Assembly (NCBI RefSeq): GCF_026213295.1
Contig: NC_079412.1
Location: forward strand, 18,793,284 to 18,857,283
Direction: 5' to 3'
DNA length: 64,000 bases
Source of the DNA: Gadus chalcogrammus
Taxonomy: Eukaryota > Chordata > Actinopteri > Gadiformes > Gadidae
Within the stretch, counting starts at the first letter, position 1. Each line of letters opens with the position of its first letter. The position numbers were made by a program, and so were the translations under genes. The notes under the pieces are model-generated. The model did not search any database. It was not told the DNA's origin and saw only the letters and a program-made list of their open reading frames with translations. Shown one piece after another: positions 21,155 through 34,118 of the stretch.

Positions 21155-22782
21155 CGCGTGCGTTAAAATTAAATTTTTTTACAAACATTTTCTTGGCCTC
21201 AATCGTCAAAACCAATCCTACAATATTTAAAAATAATAATTTGACTGAATACTACTGGACTATACTATTTGAGCATACTATTGAAGACCAGACCGCACAC
21301 CAAATACGTTATTGTTTAGCTTGCTCCCTGGTTTTGTCCTGTCTGGGCAGCAAACGCAACACTAGTTGGCTAGGGGAGCTACCCTTAAAAACCATCCTCA
21401 TCTCCATAGTACCCTGGTTCTATATGGTCGTGTAACTCGTTATTCTGTCCTCCTATGTATAGTCTGAGAGAAAAAAACGTTATTTGTCCCCAGGCAGATC
21501 CATTTCCCAGTACATACGGATCCCGGGGCAAGAATAAACTGAGAAGTGATCAGAGGAGGGACGGAGATCGATCCTCTGAGATTTGATTTGCGATAGCGGG
21601 AGTACTTACGGCACACCCCAAAGGTGTGCTCTAAATATATCCATATTATTGCTGTTGGGAAAGACTTCATTGACCCATTCCAAAACACAGGATTTTCCCC
21701 ATTACCTTTTGTTTTAGAGAAAAACAACTGACATTTCAGAATCCTATAGTCGACAAACAAAACATAGGCATGACCACATGCTCACATGGGGCAATGTCTG
21801 TCTTAGGCCAAGGAGAGGTACAGTATGAGTCTAAAGTAGTTTAGGGACAGGTTATGAAAGTTTGCTGTCGTAGATCATTGTTATGACATGGGGCATTAAG
21901 AGGTGTTAAATCCTTGCACAGGATCAGTGTTATTGATATCCTATGCATTCCTTCTCCAGTGTGTTTTAGTGGGCCCATACGCGAGGCTCCTGGTTAAGGT
22001 TGAGAACTCTTTGGGGACCCATTACTAAAGTACATTAAAGCAGGGGTTCCAAATATTACCCTTAAAATAACAAGCAAAAAGGTATTAGAAGTATTACATT
22101 TAGATAATACTCTTAATCTATCAACTCTAAAACCAAAACATAGTCACTAGGAAAATACAAAACACACTTCTAGAGTGGACCTTCAGAATTATTAAATGCA
22201 TATTTGAAAGAAAGTAGTCAGTAAGTTAATTGGCAAACCAGAAAGGGGTAAGTTCAGTGTGGGAGAAGCGGTTAGATGAAATGGCAAAGAACAGAAGAAC
22301 AACCTCCCATTGTTGTTCATGTTCGGCTCTTGGCTCCCCATGGCATATAATCCGTCTCTGTTTGATTCCCAAGAACAGTTTCGCTTGACCCTCAGCCACA
22401 GACTAAGCATTCGCCTGCCAGTCAGTGGAGAGCAATCACACACCATTTAACCCCCACTTCACGCGCAGCGCGGTGGCAGAGACGAAATGCCATCCATTAA
22501 GTGGTGGACGGAAGTGGGCTCATCTTTGACCCTGTTATGAATCCCATTTCCTTTGTCACAGGCAACTGCCCTTAAGATACCCTCTTATTCAAAGCAACCT
22601 CCTTCCTCTTCATCCCTGCCTGATTTCAGTTACATGAAATGCTTCGTCAGAGACTTTGTCAAACATCATGTGTTTCCCGGGCTGGGGACTTTACACATGA
22701 TCCGTTCCGCTTGTGCTTCTAACCCAACTTTAAAAACTAGGATTCACTTATTGGGAGTGCGGAAAGGAGACTATTCCTCCTT

Positions 22783-22836
22783 GGCATTTACATTTATTCA
22801 TTTTGCCAGTGTTTTATCCAAAGTGACTTACAAGTG
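22783..22836 (+). repeat. Short interspersed fish repeat fragment
   Basis: GGCATTTACATTTATTCATT and GTTTTATCCAAAGTGACTTA, related to the copy at 40611. Confidence 0.5.
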
Positions 22837-24376
22837 AGGCTGAGAAGCATCAAAGCATACAAATCAATATTAGAGCAAGTGAAATAGTGGGCTGGGTGTC
22901 CACACTCATATGAATGCAACGGAGCAGTAGGATTCAAAGTAAGGGTTGGATTTATGTCTATTGTTTGTTCTTGTGCATGCATAATATATCGGTTCACACA
23001 GATGGATAATTCCTGTTCTTTCATGGGCCTGTGCAGGAATCTGTTCGGCTGTTTCTTTCTCTCTTTCGTCTATGGATATTTTACTCACAGAAAATTAACA
23101 TGTTGGCTGAATATGAACACATAATATGTATCAGCACGGGATAACTCCTTCAATATTGAAAGTAAAAGTTAAATTGCAAGTAAAACAGCGTATGTCTTGC
23201 ATACTTCCAAGCTTATTGAAATGCGTGTTGGTAAAGGTAATCCATTTGTAGAACCTTGCGAAACAATAACTGACGATTCTAGTTAATGGAAATGTCTTTG
23301 TGCTGTGCAGTAAATTGCAATATAGCCCAAATTCTATCTACCTGAATTAATAGATATATCAATGTCTAATTAAAGCTGTTCTCCTATGAGATTTTACATG
23401 AAAAGATTAAAGTGAATCTCAGAAATACAGTTGACAACCATTCTACAGATTTCTACAGTTATTTAAGGTCATTTTCAGCCTGCAAAGCCTGCCACTACCT
23501 TATAACACTTGTCAACATATATTCTCACAAAATGCCAATAGAATTGTAATAGTGAGGCAATCATTGGACTTTTGTGGGTTTCCAAATCAAGTCCCAGGCC
23601 ACATAGTGATGGTAAACACGGCAATAAGTGTCGTAATTGCAAATTATTTGTAATGACTGGGAGAGCGCTCGCGGTCCTGTACCGGCACTGTGGAGTATAA
23701 CAGGAGCTCTGGGGACGGTGTGTCGATGTAAAGTGGGTTCCCCTGCTCTCCTGATCTCAGTTTGAACACCTATCATAATGCGAGGCTTTGATGGAGGTGG
23801 TGCTTAAAACCCAATTATGTCTTTTGCCTGTCCTGCAAGAAGCCCCTCTCCGGAAGCTACCGGGCCAGGTAAATTATCTTGGTTATTTAATTAAATGAAG
23901 GCTTAAAAGGCTGTTTTTTTTTTACGAGCGAAGGGCCCAATTGTTATCGCAGTTATTTGTTACCGTCATTTCGCAACGTGGCCCCACAGAGGCAGGAGCC
24001 ATAAAGAAGAGCTACGGGCTCCTGGGCGAGGGTGGGGGGGAGATATACGGCGTCCAGGGGGGCCGTCGAGACGACGAGTCTCAACACTCATATTTATGGT
24101 TGCTTAAAGCTGCCACTTGGGAGATGATAGAGGGTGACTGCTTGATTAGAAAGTGTTAGCCGGGGGCCGCTGCGACCCGGCCAACAGACACACGCTCCGG
24201 GGAGGTGGGAACAGCGCCGGGCTCAAGCTGCCAGCTTCTCTTTCTACGTGGTTTTGTGGGATTTTTACAAATCCTTGATCGGATCAGAAGGCGTCGTTAC
24301 AGAGTGAGGTCATATTGTGATGAGAGGAACAAATGGAGCAGGAGAGGAAAGTAGCAGGGGTGAAGGGGGGCGGGGT

Positions 24377-24398
24377 GGGGGGGGGGGGGGGGGGGGGG
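24377..24398. repeat. G22 homopolymer
   Basis: 22 consecutive G after a G-rich lead. Confidence 0.93.
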
Positions 24399-27281
24399 TT
24401 AGTGCTCTTGAGATTCGGTGAAGGAATTGATTGGAAAAATAATCAATTTGCAATCACCTATTCCTTTATCATGACCTTTTCTAGGAGCTTGCACCCAATG
24501 TGCACAAAAAAGGCGAGGGGGAGTCTGCCATCGCACGGTTGACCAGGCACGCTCCTGCCTCATCGTATTACAATGAATAACAGATTCACGTGTCTTTCCC
24601 ATGATGCCATGATTTCTCATGATTTACTTTATTTCGAACGCTAGCTTCCTGAAAATGTTCAACTTCACATTGTACGAGAAGGCATGCAAATGCTGCCTAG
24701 TACCTTCCATCAGTGTTATTAGGCATGGGCTAAGAGTTGGCAATGTGGCATGAGGCAATGTGAATGGTGATCACTCAAATACTGAACATGAGGCGTCGGC
24801 TTGGGTGCTTTGCTAGAGAATATCAATACAAGTGCTGTTGTATGGAGTCTCCCTTCTCTGAACGTTTGAAACCTTGAAGGGAATGGTGTTGCCAAGTGGG
24901 AAGAAAATAATGCACGCACACAGAATCCAATATCATTAGACTCGTGGCATAAATTGCTAATATAATTACAAGTAATATTTGAATGCTCATCTTGTATTTA
25001 TTGTAGAAAATGTCTAAGTGAAATAGATGACTTGCGTGTGATGTGATTATGGAATATTAGCACTCTGATTGGCCTAGGATATAGCCAATGAGGCATAGTG
25101 AATCAGCAGTGTTAGGAGAGTATCTATCACATTTTGGCCAAAATATGACTTATGCTATGAGGCTAACGATACGGTAGAGTGTTGTACTGTGACACAGCTT
25201 AAAAAAACGTCAGTATGTGAAGTCTGAAACAAAAAACTAAAATTGTCAAGAAACAAAGAAAGAAAGAAATCTCATACAGACGAATGACACGAAAAATACA
25301 CACAATATGAAAGAGGTGGCATGAAATGCCATTCAACCACACAAACAAACATGGTCCCTTGAACAACTTTTCCAGACATTTCTGAATTGGTTGCCAGCAG
25401 CAAAGTGCTGCTCTACTATCTCACTTCAAGATCATTCCATCCAAGTGCAGCGCAGTGACAACGGCACTGCCAAAACCAAGCGACAATAGTGTCTTCATTT
25501 GTTATATGTGTGAGGCTGAGAATAACAAATCACACAACATCAATAATTGAAATACATCATGAATTTCCACCAATCTTGAATAGTGTACAAAAATTAATGT
25601 CTGCTATTGTATCCAAAACACATGTAATCGTGTTTTCCATCACATTTCTGTTTTCCTTTCACCCTTGACAACCAAGCAGATGTTGTCGTGCATACAAAAC
25701 ATATTGTAGAGTACAGGGTCAATGTAGCACGAATGGGAACCTGTACTCCGGGCTGTCGGCAACGGTTTTATGCCGGTTCTGCCAAGTTCCCCAGGGATAC
25801 AACTCCTATGTGACATGAATGCAATTCTAGATGTTGTAGATAAAGAGATGGTTCTCTGTTTGTGTGGGATTATAGTGTTCAAGGTCTGAAGCATGTCAAC
25901 AACATGGTAATCTGGCATATTGCACCATTACTTTACACAAGATGGATTGTAAATTTCAATGCTCTTGCGTGCTTTAATTTCTTGCTCGATAATATTTTTG
26001 ATTTCAAATGTAAAAAATCCCCCATTTACTTTACTTTAAAAAATGCACATCATGGGTGAAAACAACAACACATTGATGGGTTCTTGTCACATCCTTGTTA
26101 ATGCTGGTCCTCGCGTTACTCGTGAACAACATCAGAGGAGCATTAAGCTCATTCAAATAGTCAGGATGCAAGGTTCATCGTTAAGCAACAGTGAAATGAC
26201 TTTGGTCTCACATCACATAGGGAGCAATGGTTTTTGTCCAACTGTTCTTGCAATCTTGACAACTAAGGGATGACAGGCTTGCTTGAGGCGTATTTAATTT
26301 AATTCAGTAGCTAGTCTTGCATAGTGTCTTTATGATGAATCCTTTTAGAACAGGCCTCTAAAAGAATTAAAGGACTGGTTTGTAGTTAAAGCTAGCAACT
26401 AACCACTGACATGAAAACAGTCATAAATATCCCTTGATGCAAGCAATATGATACAAGCAAAGTCATATATTCTCTTATAACTGCATCATAACAGCTTTTA
26501 AAATGGGATATACACTGCAATCAATATGATGCAAGCTGAAAATAAAATATTGTATTCTGCATTATCGGGAAGACACAATTCTTTTTTTTATTCCACCAGT
26601 AATCCTTTGAAAAAGAAAGGGGCATTACTGCCCCCTTGTGGACTCAATAAGAATGAATACGCCGGTAATAAATGCCACGCAAGGCCACAATGACAGGAAG
26701 GTAATCAGGTGCGGTTTCAATTCACACTAGATGCTGTTTTTTTTGTAAATATTTCTTTCCTTCTCTGTAATAAATCAATCGCAGAACATTTGTCTTGAAT
26801 TTGATAACATTGTCTACAGAAAAAAAAAAAAAAAAGACTGCAATGCAATCCCTCCCATATCCTTCTTCTAACTTCTAGCTGTTCCTCATCTTCGTGACTC
26901 ACATTTCTTCGGGCGTGAATAATTCCTTCCTCTGACTTATAATCGGTCTGGTCTAACATCGGGATCACTTCAAATATTTGCAATTACAGGCCGCAAGTGA
27001 ACAATTGCCTATGCGGCAACACATACATAACAGGATTGTAAAAGATATATCTAGAGCTGGCTCGGCACGTTGTCAGACTAGGATAAACACCATGACGCCG
27101 CCGTGGCTGAGATCAGACAGACAGAAACATCGCACGGTTTTCAACATCGGATACCACCGATCACGTTTACTTCTAAACTCATCAATTGACGAGTCTGGGC
27201 TGTTACATCGAACAAATGGCCACACGTATCTGTGTGTGCACCTTGCATGTTTTAAACTTGATGATCTAAATGTGTCTAGAG

Positions 27282-27518
27282 CAGTGGTTCCCAAACTTTT
27301 TGTGCCCAAGGCACACCAAAGGACAAATACAAATTTCAAGGCACACCTATTGTGCAAAATAGCCTTATAACACGTGTTATCACTAATATCATCTGTTTAT
27401 CTGGTAAGTTTATAATTATTAACTAATGGCAAATAAGATGTGACAAAGACAACTATTCTACTCATGAAATATTTATTAACAAAATACTTGCATGCGGCAC
27501 ACAGTTTGGGAACCACTG
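27282..27518. mobile_element. Short non-autonomous copy of the same hAT family
   Basis: Begins CAGTGGTTCCCAAACTTTTT and ends AGTTTGGGAACCACTG. A perfect 8-bp duplication GTCTAGAG stands at 27274-27281 and 27519-27526. Its first 180 bases are almost identical to the copy at 18470. 237 bases, no coding sequence. Confidence 0.92.
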
Positions 27519-27526
27519 GTCTAGAG

Positions 27527-30500
27527 AATATGCACTGTGCTTGGCCACAGGTTACGGGGTTGAACTTTGGGAAGTCATCGCATTGTAATGCAATTCTTTG
27601 AAACAAGAAGTTATGATTTATCTTCTAAACTCGATTGGAAAGTTAAATTAGGAGTATACCATAGTGTAATCCAATAGTATAACACAGCAGGGGGGGATCC
27701 AAGACGTTCCAGTGTTATTTGGCGAATTCCCTCTGCAAAGAGATGAAAGAAGTAAAAAAAAATAAAAAGCAACCCTTCCAATCTAGCATCTTGGCAATCC
27801 TTTATGTTTAGATAAGCAGATCTAATTTAAAAGTCATCTGGTCTCAGATTATGACAATGAGCTTCAGCTACTTAGACAATAACGTGGGACAAAGGCCAGG
27901 TGAGATCTGTTACAAGCCCTTCATTAAAACTCCTTGAGTTGACCCCTGCTCTACTCTACTTTATAATCGTATAATCTTTTTAAAATAATTTAAAATAATA
28001 ATATCCACACCTTCACATACCAAGTAATGAAGCTTCTCCTGTATTTTGCTTTAAAACACCTCTACACTACTTTGATATTTTGTGCAAAGCAAGTCTTCCT
28101 TATTGATCCCCACAAGGCTTGTAATCTGCAGACATATCATTATGACTAAATTTCCTTTCTAAAACTGCAACTCAAAAAGGCCCGTTGTACACCACGTGGC
28201 GGTGTGTTCCTCAGTGATGTGGGAGAAAGCGGCTCGATTCGTTAGAGGAGCCACAAGTTCCCCTCGATGCGGGGGCACATGATGTGAGGCATCAGTCTTG
28301 AGGCATGGAGGGCACGTGATGTCTCATTCGTAACCATTTGAGTAAGCACACTCTGTATAGCCACCGCAAACAGCTGCCTCTTTACAAGTATAAGGCTGAT
28401 AAAGTGCCAGCGACGGCCGTATCAGACAGCAACAACACCCTGAGCACGGGGACACACGAATCTGCAATGACATGCAAACACGCCAAGTAGTCACGAAATA
28501 GGTCAATCATATAGCGAGTAAACCTTTTAAAACTCAGGTTTGTTTTACTTCCATACTCATGTGTGCGACTGCTCTGCATGAATGACCTTAAGATCTATGA
28601 AATAGTGCATGGCCATCTTCTCTCTTGTAGGCCTATTTGTATCCGTGCAATGTATAGTTTTCTTGAATCGTTTTACACTGTATATATATTTATATTCAAA
28701 TAATAATATAGTATTTTTGAGGACAAGCTTCCCACAGATCTTTGGGTTTTGTCGATTCATAAAAACATTTTCAGTTGACAGCTATTATTATAATTATTAA
28801 TGCCTTGATTTAGTGATTCAAGCCTACCTGCAGGCATGGACCATAAGTGCGACTAATGAGCAATGACGCCTATGAGTCTATAGGCTTCTTCTGGAAATAC
28901 CCTCAAACTGCAATTATTAAAAAGACAGATTTTGAAAATAAGTTTAAAGACGAAGCTAACAAATGTCTAAACAAATGCACTTATTTTGGTGATTCGTGGT
29001 GAATAGTTTTGAGAACATAAATTAACCCGAAACAGTAGCCAGATTGCATGAAATATAAACACAGAACACAATAGGGTGACCAAGCTATGCGAGGGATTTG
29101 AATGGACGATATATCACAAGTGTTTGTTTTAATGAGCTTCATAAAAGGTTGTGATTTATGGAGCCATAGTGTACCATTATATCTCTGTGAAACCTTTCCG
29201 GCTTGCATGCTGTTTGGAGACGCAACCAATCCCTGGGCACACAGGGCTGCCAAAGGGTCACAGAGACTGAAATTAATGCACCATTTGTCCAGCCAAACTC
29301 TCCAATAAAACCTCTATAGCTATATTTGTTTAGCATAAATTATTATACAAAAGCTTGATTCTGACATTTACAAGCAACTTTATTGAGGTCACAAATTTCA
29401 AAAGTTGACAACGAATCTCCCCTCCAAGAGTTTTGCTAAGTACAAGTAAGGCAGGTGTCTTTTATATAATTTTTGTCTATTTATAGTAGAGAGCTTTAGA
29501 ACTATACATTTTTGTCAAGCAGCGCAAGCACAAATTCAATATTTACTAGCAAACCGCCTTCAGGAGTAGCCTGCGGTGGCATACGTGTGCGTACGCGAGC
29601 GTACAAGAGTGTGTGAGCAATTTGTCAAGGTCATCTTAAATATAACCTCTGACTTCATGGTAACGTCTGATTCGATTAACACTCTGCGCGATGGTGGATC
29701 ACGCTCCGGTGCTGCTGTATTTATCTTTCTCCTTGTTGGAAAGTGAGTTACCAACGTCTCTCTCTCTCTCGCTCTCTCGCTTTCTCGCTCTCCCTCTCTT
29801 ATGAACTCAGCAGAGAGGCGTGTTGGGACTGGCTGTCTAGTTAGCACATCTGTGGCTCAGACCTGTGGTCCTCTGGACTGGAATGGCAGTGATGCCGCGT
29901 GGCATTTCATCAATATTAGCCGGGTAGGCTAAAGGGTTTAAGCCCTAATCCAAAGGGTTTATGTGGACTCAAGACCACTCAAGGGCCTATTCACATGCAT
30001 TAGAGTCACCCAACGTGGAAGGAAAGCCAGGCCGGAGGGGCCTTATAACTCAGAGACATGAGGGCGCAGGGTAGCTGTAGGTCCATGTTTTGATTCTTGA
30101 GACATCTTCCTTTCATTTTTTCATTTTCTGTGTTGCTTTATGTGATGATTGGGTATTGTGTGCAAATGTCTCCCCCTTGGCAACTGAAGGTTATATTAAG
30201 GGAAGGTTTTTGATGTACTCTAATAAACAATTATGATTTAAGATATAGGGTCACAATAATGACAACAACGGTTACCATGGAGAGAGCACAACATTAAACA
30301 CGGGCCTGTTGCCCTGGTGGAGGCTTGAGCCAACTACTAAAAACAGTAACGGTTCTACGGCCGCTGTTGGAATTCATCACAAGAGAAAAATCGAAATCTG
30401 CAACTATAGTGGTAAAGATTTGACCAAAGGGGATGCATTGTGATTCACATACACTACTATAATGCATTTAGGGGAAAGTATCCACCACTCATTTTGGTCG

Positions 30501-32079
30501 TTACTAATTCTCTAAATACACTGGGGTAATTCTTTGATAATTGCCCTTGAGGCAGTGCAAATCAGGTCCTCCGTTTGATCCCACCTATTCCCAGCCCCCC
30601 CAAGAACAACTGCCCTTAGCGGGCGGACCATGAGGGATTAGATCATGGAAATGCAATACCCTTGATTATGTAATATATTGTACTACAAGAACGATACCTC
30701 AAGGGCATAATTGCCTTGTCCACAACTTCCATCACCATTCATGTTCAGTAAGAGCTATTTCACAGTCACTTTGTTTGAATTAGAGATGACGTATCCGAGT
30801 TATATAAGCTAATTGAATAATAAAATAGATAAACTATAAATACTATAATTATGATTGAATATGTGACATTTACAATGGCTTACAAGGGAAGGTGCCATGG
30901 CTTAACAGTTTGATTATCAATTGAAATCACGTATGACTCATTTGATTTGGATTGGTTCAAGAGTAACCCACTAACCAAAACGTTTACTTCAAACCAATAT
31001 CTGTCATACATGCCCTTACACGAGGACAGGGGGGGTGGGGGGGGGGGGGGGGCACAGGGAGCCTGTCCCATGCCACTTATGTCCACGGAGGGCAGGGTTT
31101 AGTGCCATCCAGCGGAACGGACTTTGGAATATAATATTTATAAGTAGGTTTTCTCTTAGTGTGTAACCCAATGTAAGCAAGAATCACCACCTTAGAATGA
31201 GCCCTTTATATCTACAAAGGGAGCGGGTCCTATTACACGCAGCCCGCCATGCTGCACCACCATAGTTCTATGGAAGCCCAGAACGGACAAACTGCTTTTT
31301 AATCAATACCCATAACCACTATTCTACTTTTTAGTGATGACCTGTTGTCTTAAAAACGACACAACAAAACACAATTCATTAATCTATCAAGTAACCTCAT
31401 CCCTTCACAGTTGGCGCCTCGATGGCGCAGACAGTGATTGGCACCCAACAGGCCATTCCACCGCAGCTTCTCCTACGTCGTTGGAGAGGCAGTGGGTGAG
31501 GGGGTGAGGGGGGGAGCTGTCACCCAGGCATGCACACAGCGGGTGGCCGACGGGGCACGAGCAGCTGGCCCGCTGCCCCCTAGATGTCCACCTTCCCTCT
31601 TTTTTACTGTTTAATGTATTTTTAGGCGAAGCCCTCTCCATTGTTCTTGCCGAGGCGATCGTTTAACAATCGTTTCCCATCCAACTATGAATAGCATCAC
31701 CTGGCGGTGGGCCTCACATGGCGGCCTCGTCTGTCCACGACCATCTAGGACCCTGTAAACAAGTCAGGTAGCCACGCTAGGCTCTCAGCAACAACGAGAT
31801 AGGAGGGTCATGTTTTAAGGGCTGATCTTCTCGTATCACGTCATATTTATAATTGTTAGTGAATTCAAGTCATGCTGATAGTGTGCGGCAGTTAAACGCA
31901 CACGTGACTCGACGAACACCGGACGATAGGACACAACGGACGCTGATCAGTATTTACTGCAGTGAACCCGCGGTGTGAGAAACATAATACAGACCTGGCT
32001 TCCTTCAGCCCTTTGAAGTGAATCATCTCTCCTCCTCACCATACCCTCCCTCCTCCCTGCTCCTATCCCAGGACTCCTG
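27527..32079. other. Non-coding stretch upstream of igfn1
   Basis: No exon supported. G-rich run at 31037-31052 and a CT-rich patch at 29757-29800. The last kilobase is the likely igfn1 promoter region. Confidence 0.5.
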
Positions 32080-32087
32080 TATAAAAA
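32080..32087 (+). promoter_or_regulatory. igfn1: TATA box of igfn1
   Basis: TATAAAAA stands in a C-rich context about 250 bases before a good splice donor at 32333. Transcription would start near 32110. An E-box CACGTG lies downstream at about 32162 within the expected leader. A strong TATA box fits a highly expressed muscle gene. The assignment to igfn1 is inferred from strand and position. Confidence 0.6.
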
Positions 32088-32109
32088 CCCACCCCCTCTG
32101 AGCATCAAT

Positions 32110-32332
32110 GTGTGTCAGAAAACAAGAAGCCGCTCCAAGCAGCCTCTCTTCGGCGCCTGGTCACGTGCAGGGAGAATCGAGCCGCTGGTTGTTGATTTGT
32201 TAGCTTCTAAAAGGATTTAATATCTCGCTCCATCTATCTTATCTCATATCGAAATCCCACGGGAGGCAGCGGGTATATACCCACGCTATTGAACCTGTCT
32301 GACTCGGGGACGCAGCACAGAGAACTAGAGAG
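32110..32332 (+). other. igfn1: Probable non-coding first exon of igfn1
   Basis: The segment runs from about 30 bases after the TATA box to the donor AGAG|GTAAAAGT. It has no ATG that leads into the protein, so it would be 5' untranslated sequence. The 5' edge is estimated from the TATA position. Confidence 0.5.
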
Positions 32333-34040
32333 GTAAAAGTACTCTCCCTCACTCACTGTTTGCTGCCTCACACCTGCACTCTGGTAACTTTTCAGAAAAT
32401 ATTATATTTGAACATCGCGATGGCTAACCATGACTGTGTGGCTGGAGGTTTTAAGGCCGGGTCTATTTATCTGATGGACCAGAAAGAGGGCTTTACTTAC
32501 TGACTGTGAATTCATCAGTTAAAATGGAACATAACTATGGCTTTCTAGCTTTTTCCCTCACAGAAAGGTTACAGAAGTTTAAGTATGATAGAGATATGGA
32601 CTTAAAGCTGAGCTACTGATCCTTTTTTGGTGTGGTCTTAAGGTGTATACATGTGACTGAAATATACAAATATTAAAAAAACAAATTACTTTTGCCTTAT
32701 TTTCTTTTCTATAAATTATGAATATTATCATTGTTATTTTTTCAACTTGTTAAGGCACCATTTGTCTTTTCAATTGAGCTTTGTCAGTTTGTATTTGCTA
32801 ATTATTATTTTTATTATAATATCTCATAGTAATTACACATTGTGCTAATACAATATAACCTATTCATATTTTATTCCAACAAAGCAAATAATCAAACAAA
32901 ACCGCAATGGCGTGTGTGTGATGAACATGGTTGGTCACCCGTGTCAATACATGAAGTCATTGACAGGCCCCTGCTAACTATAGCATGACCGACGACAACC
33001 GTCCATGGCAGTAGCACATGCAGTACTATGAGGGGTCAGAGGTCACCATGGCTATGGCATGGAGGGAATGAATGTCCATTCTACTCTTTACTATTTTTTT
33101 GCCTTTGAAAGTTTATAAATAAGAAAAAATACATACTAAGCATTCATGTGTACTCATAAAGAAGTCAAATAGAAAAACACAAGTTCATCCTAGTTCAAGT
33201 ACTACATTCATGTTCTCCTGATTAAAACGAAACCAGCTACTCTGTACATTTATGATGTACATAAATAAATCAAGTGTGTCAGACAAGTCAACAGCCAATA
33301 AATAGTAGCTATAATTTACAACCTTTTGACACTGGTAAATATATCACTAAGATTTTAATGCAGTGGCCTAAATAGTACTCTGCCTGTGATTGAATGCGTT
33401 CAAATGTAAATTGTTCAGAATTACCTCCTAATCTTGTGTAATGAAATGTTAAACGTAAATTGGAATTAACTTGGCAAGGTAATCTCTAGCAAAATAGCAC
33501 GGCACACTGCCAAAACCAATTTATCTCTACTTCTGTCTAGTAAGACAGCTGACAGGCTTCACTACTGCTATCCTGAAAACCAGACAGTTACTCAATCTTA
33601 ACTGTGTCCTATTGAAATGTTGCAAGGATTGTTTCGAGGATTGTGTCTGATAGATTTCACGTCTATCAGGCTTCCAGAGGCATCACAAGTTCACCGTCTG
33701 GACCCAGTACACCAAAAGGTTAAAGACAGTCAACAGGGCCTCTTTACAGCTCAAAATAACACCGAAGACACAACCGACGAAATAATCCATCATCCAGACC
33801 AGAACACTGTCCGCTCAGACACTGGTATTTTAATGTGCCATTAACTTAACTATTTAAGACTTGGACTTGATTTGTTTATCATTGCAGCAATGGCATCTCC
33901 CGATGTTTTGAAACATATGGATACTACAAGAGCATATTTATACGATTAGGCAAGAGTAGTACTCTTGTGTCATCCTATAAAAGTGCTCTAGTAGTATCTC
34001 TTAAAGTACTGATGCTTATTTGTTTTTTTTCCAATTACAG
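32333..34040 (+). other. igfn1: Intron 1 of igfn1
   Basis: AT-rich sequence between the presumed leader exon and the ATG exon. A tract ending TTATCATTGCAG at about 33887, followed by CAATGG, resembles an acceptor, but the frame closes after 19 codons. I could not connect it to the protein. Nothing else is recognised. Confidence 0.45.
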
Positions 34041-34072
34041 ATCAACCTTTGGCCTTGTAGACCCGACTCGAA

Positions 34073-34118
34073 ATGTTAAAAAGGTCAAAGATGTCTGACC
34101 TGACGACGACCGGGCAAG
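34073..34118 (+). CDS. igfn1: igfn1 coding exon 1
   Basis: The exon follows the acceptor TTCCAATTACAG at 34040 and carries a 32-base untranslated lead. It encodes MLKRSKMSDLTTTGQ and ends after the first base of a codon at the donor GGCAAG|GTACAG. Confidence 0.85.

Larger units (their letters stand above)
21155..27273. other. Non-coding stretch
   Basis: No supported exon. Holds a G22 run (24377-24398) and the repeat fragment at 22783. Segment 23800-24200, with several TAAT and TATTTATGG motifs in GC-rich sequence, looks like a possible conserved regulatory block, which cannot be tested here. Confidence 0.5.

Noticed and set aside
26978..27370. 130-codon plus-strand frame
   Set aside because: Its C-terminal third reads into the hAT element at 27282, so it is not a conserved gene.
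33888..33948. Possible extra igfn1 exon with ATGGCATCTCCCGATG after TTATCATTGCAG
   Set aside because: The frame closes after 19 codons and no donor in phase with exon 1 or 2 was found.
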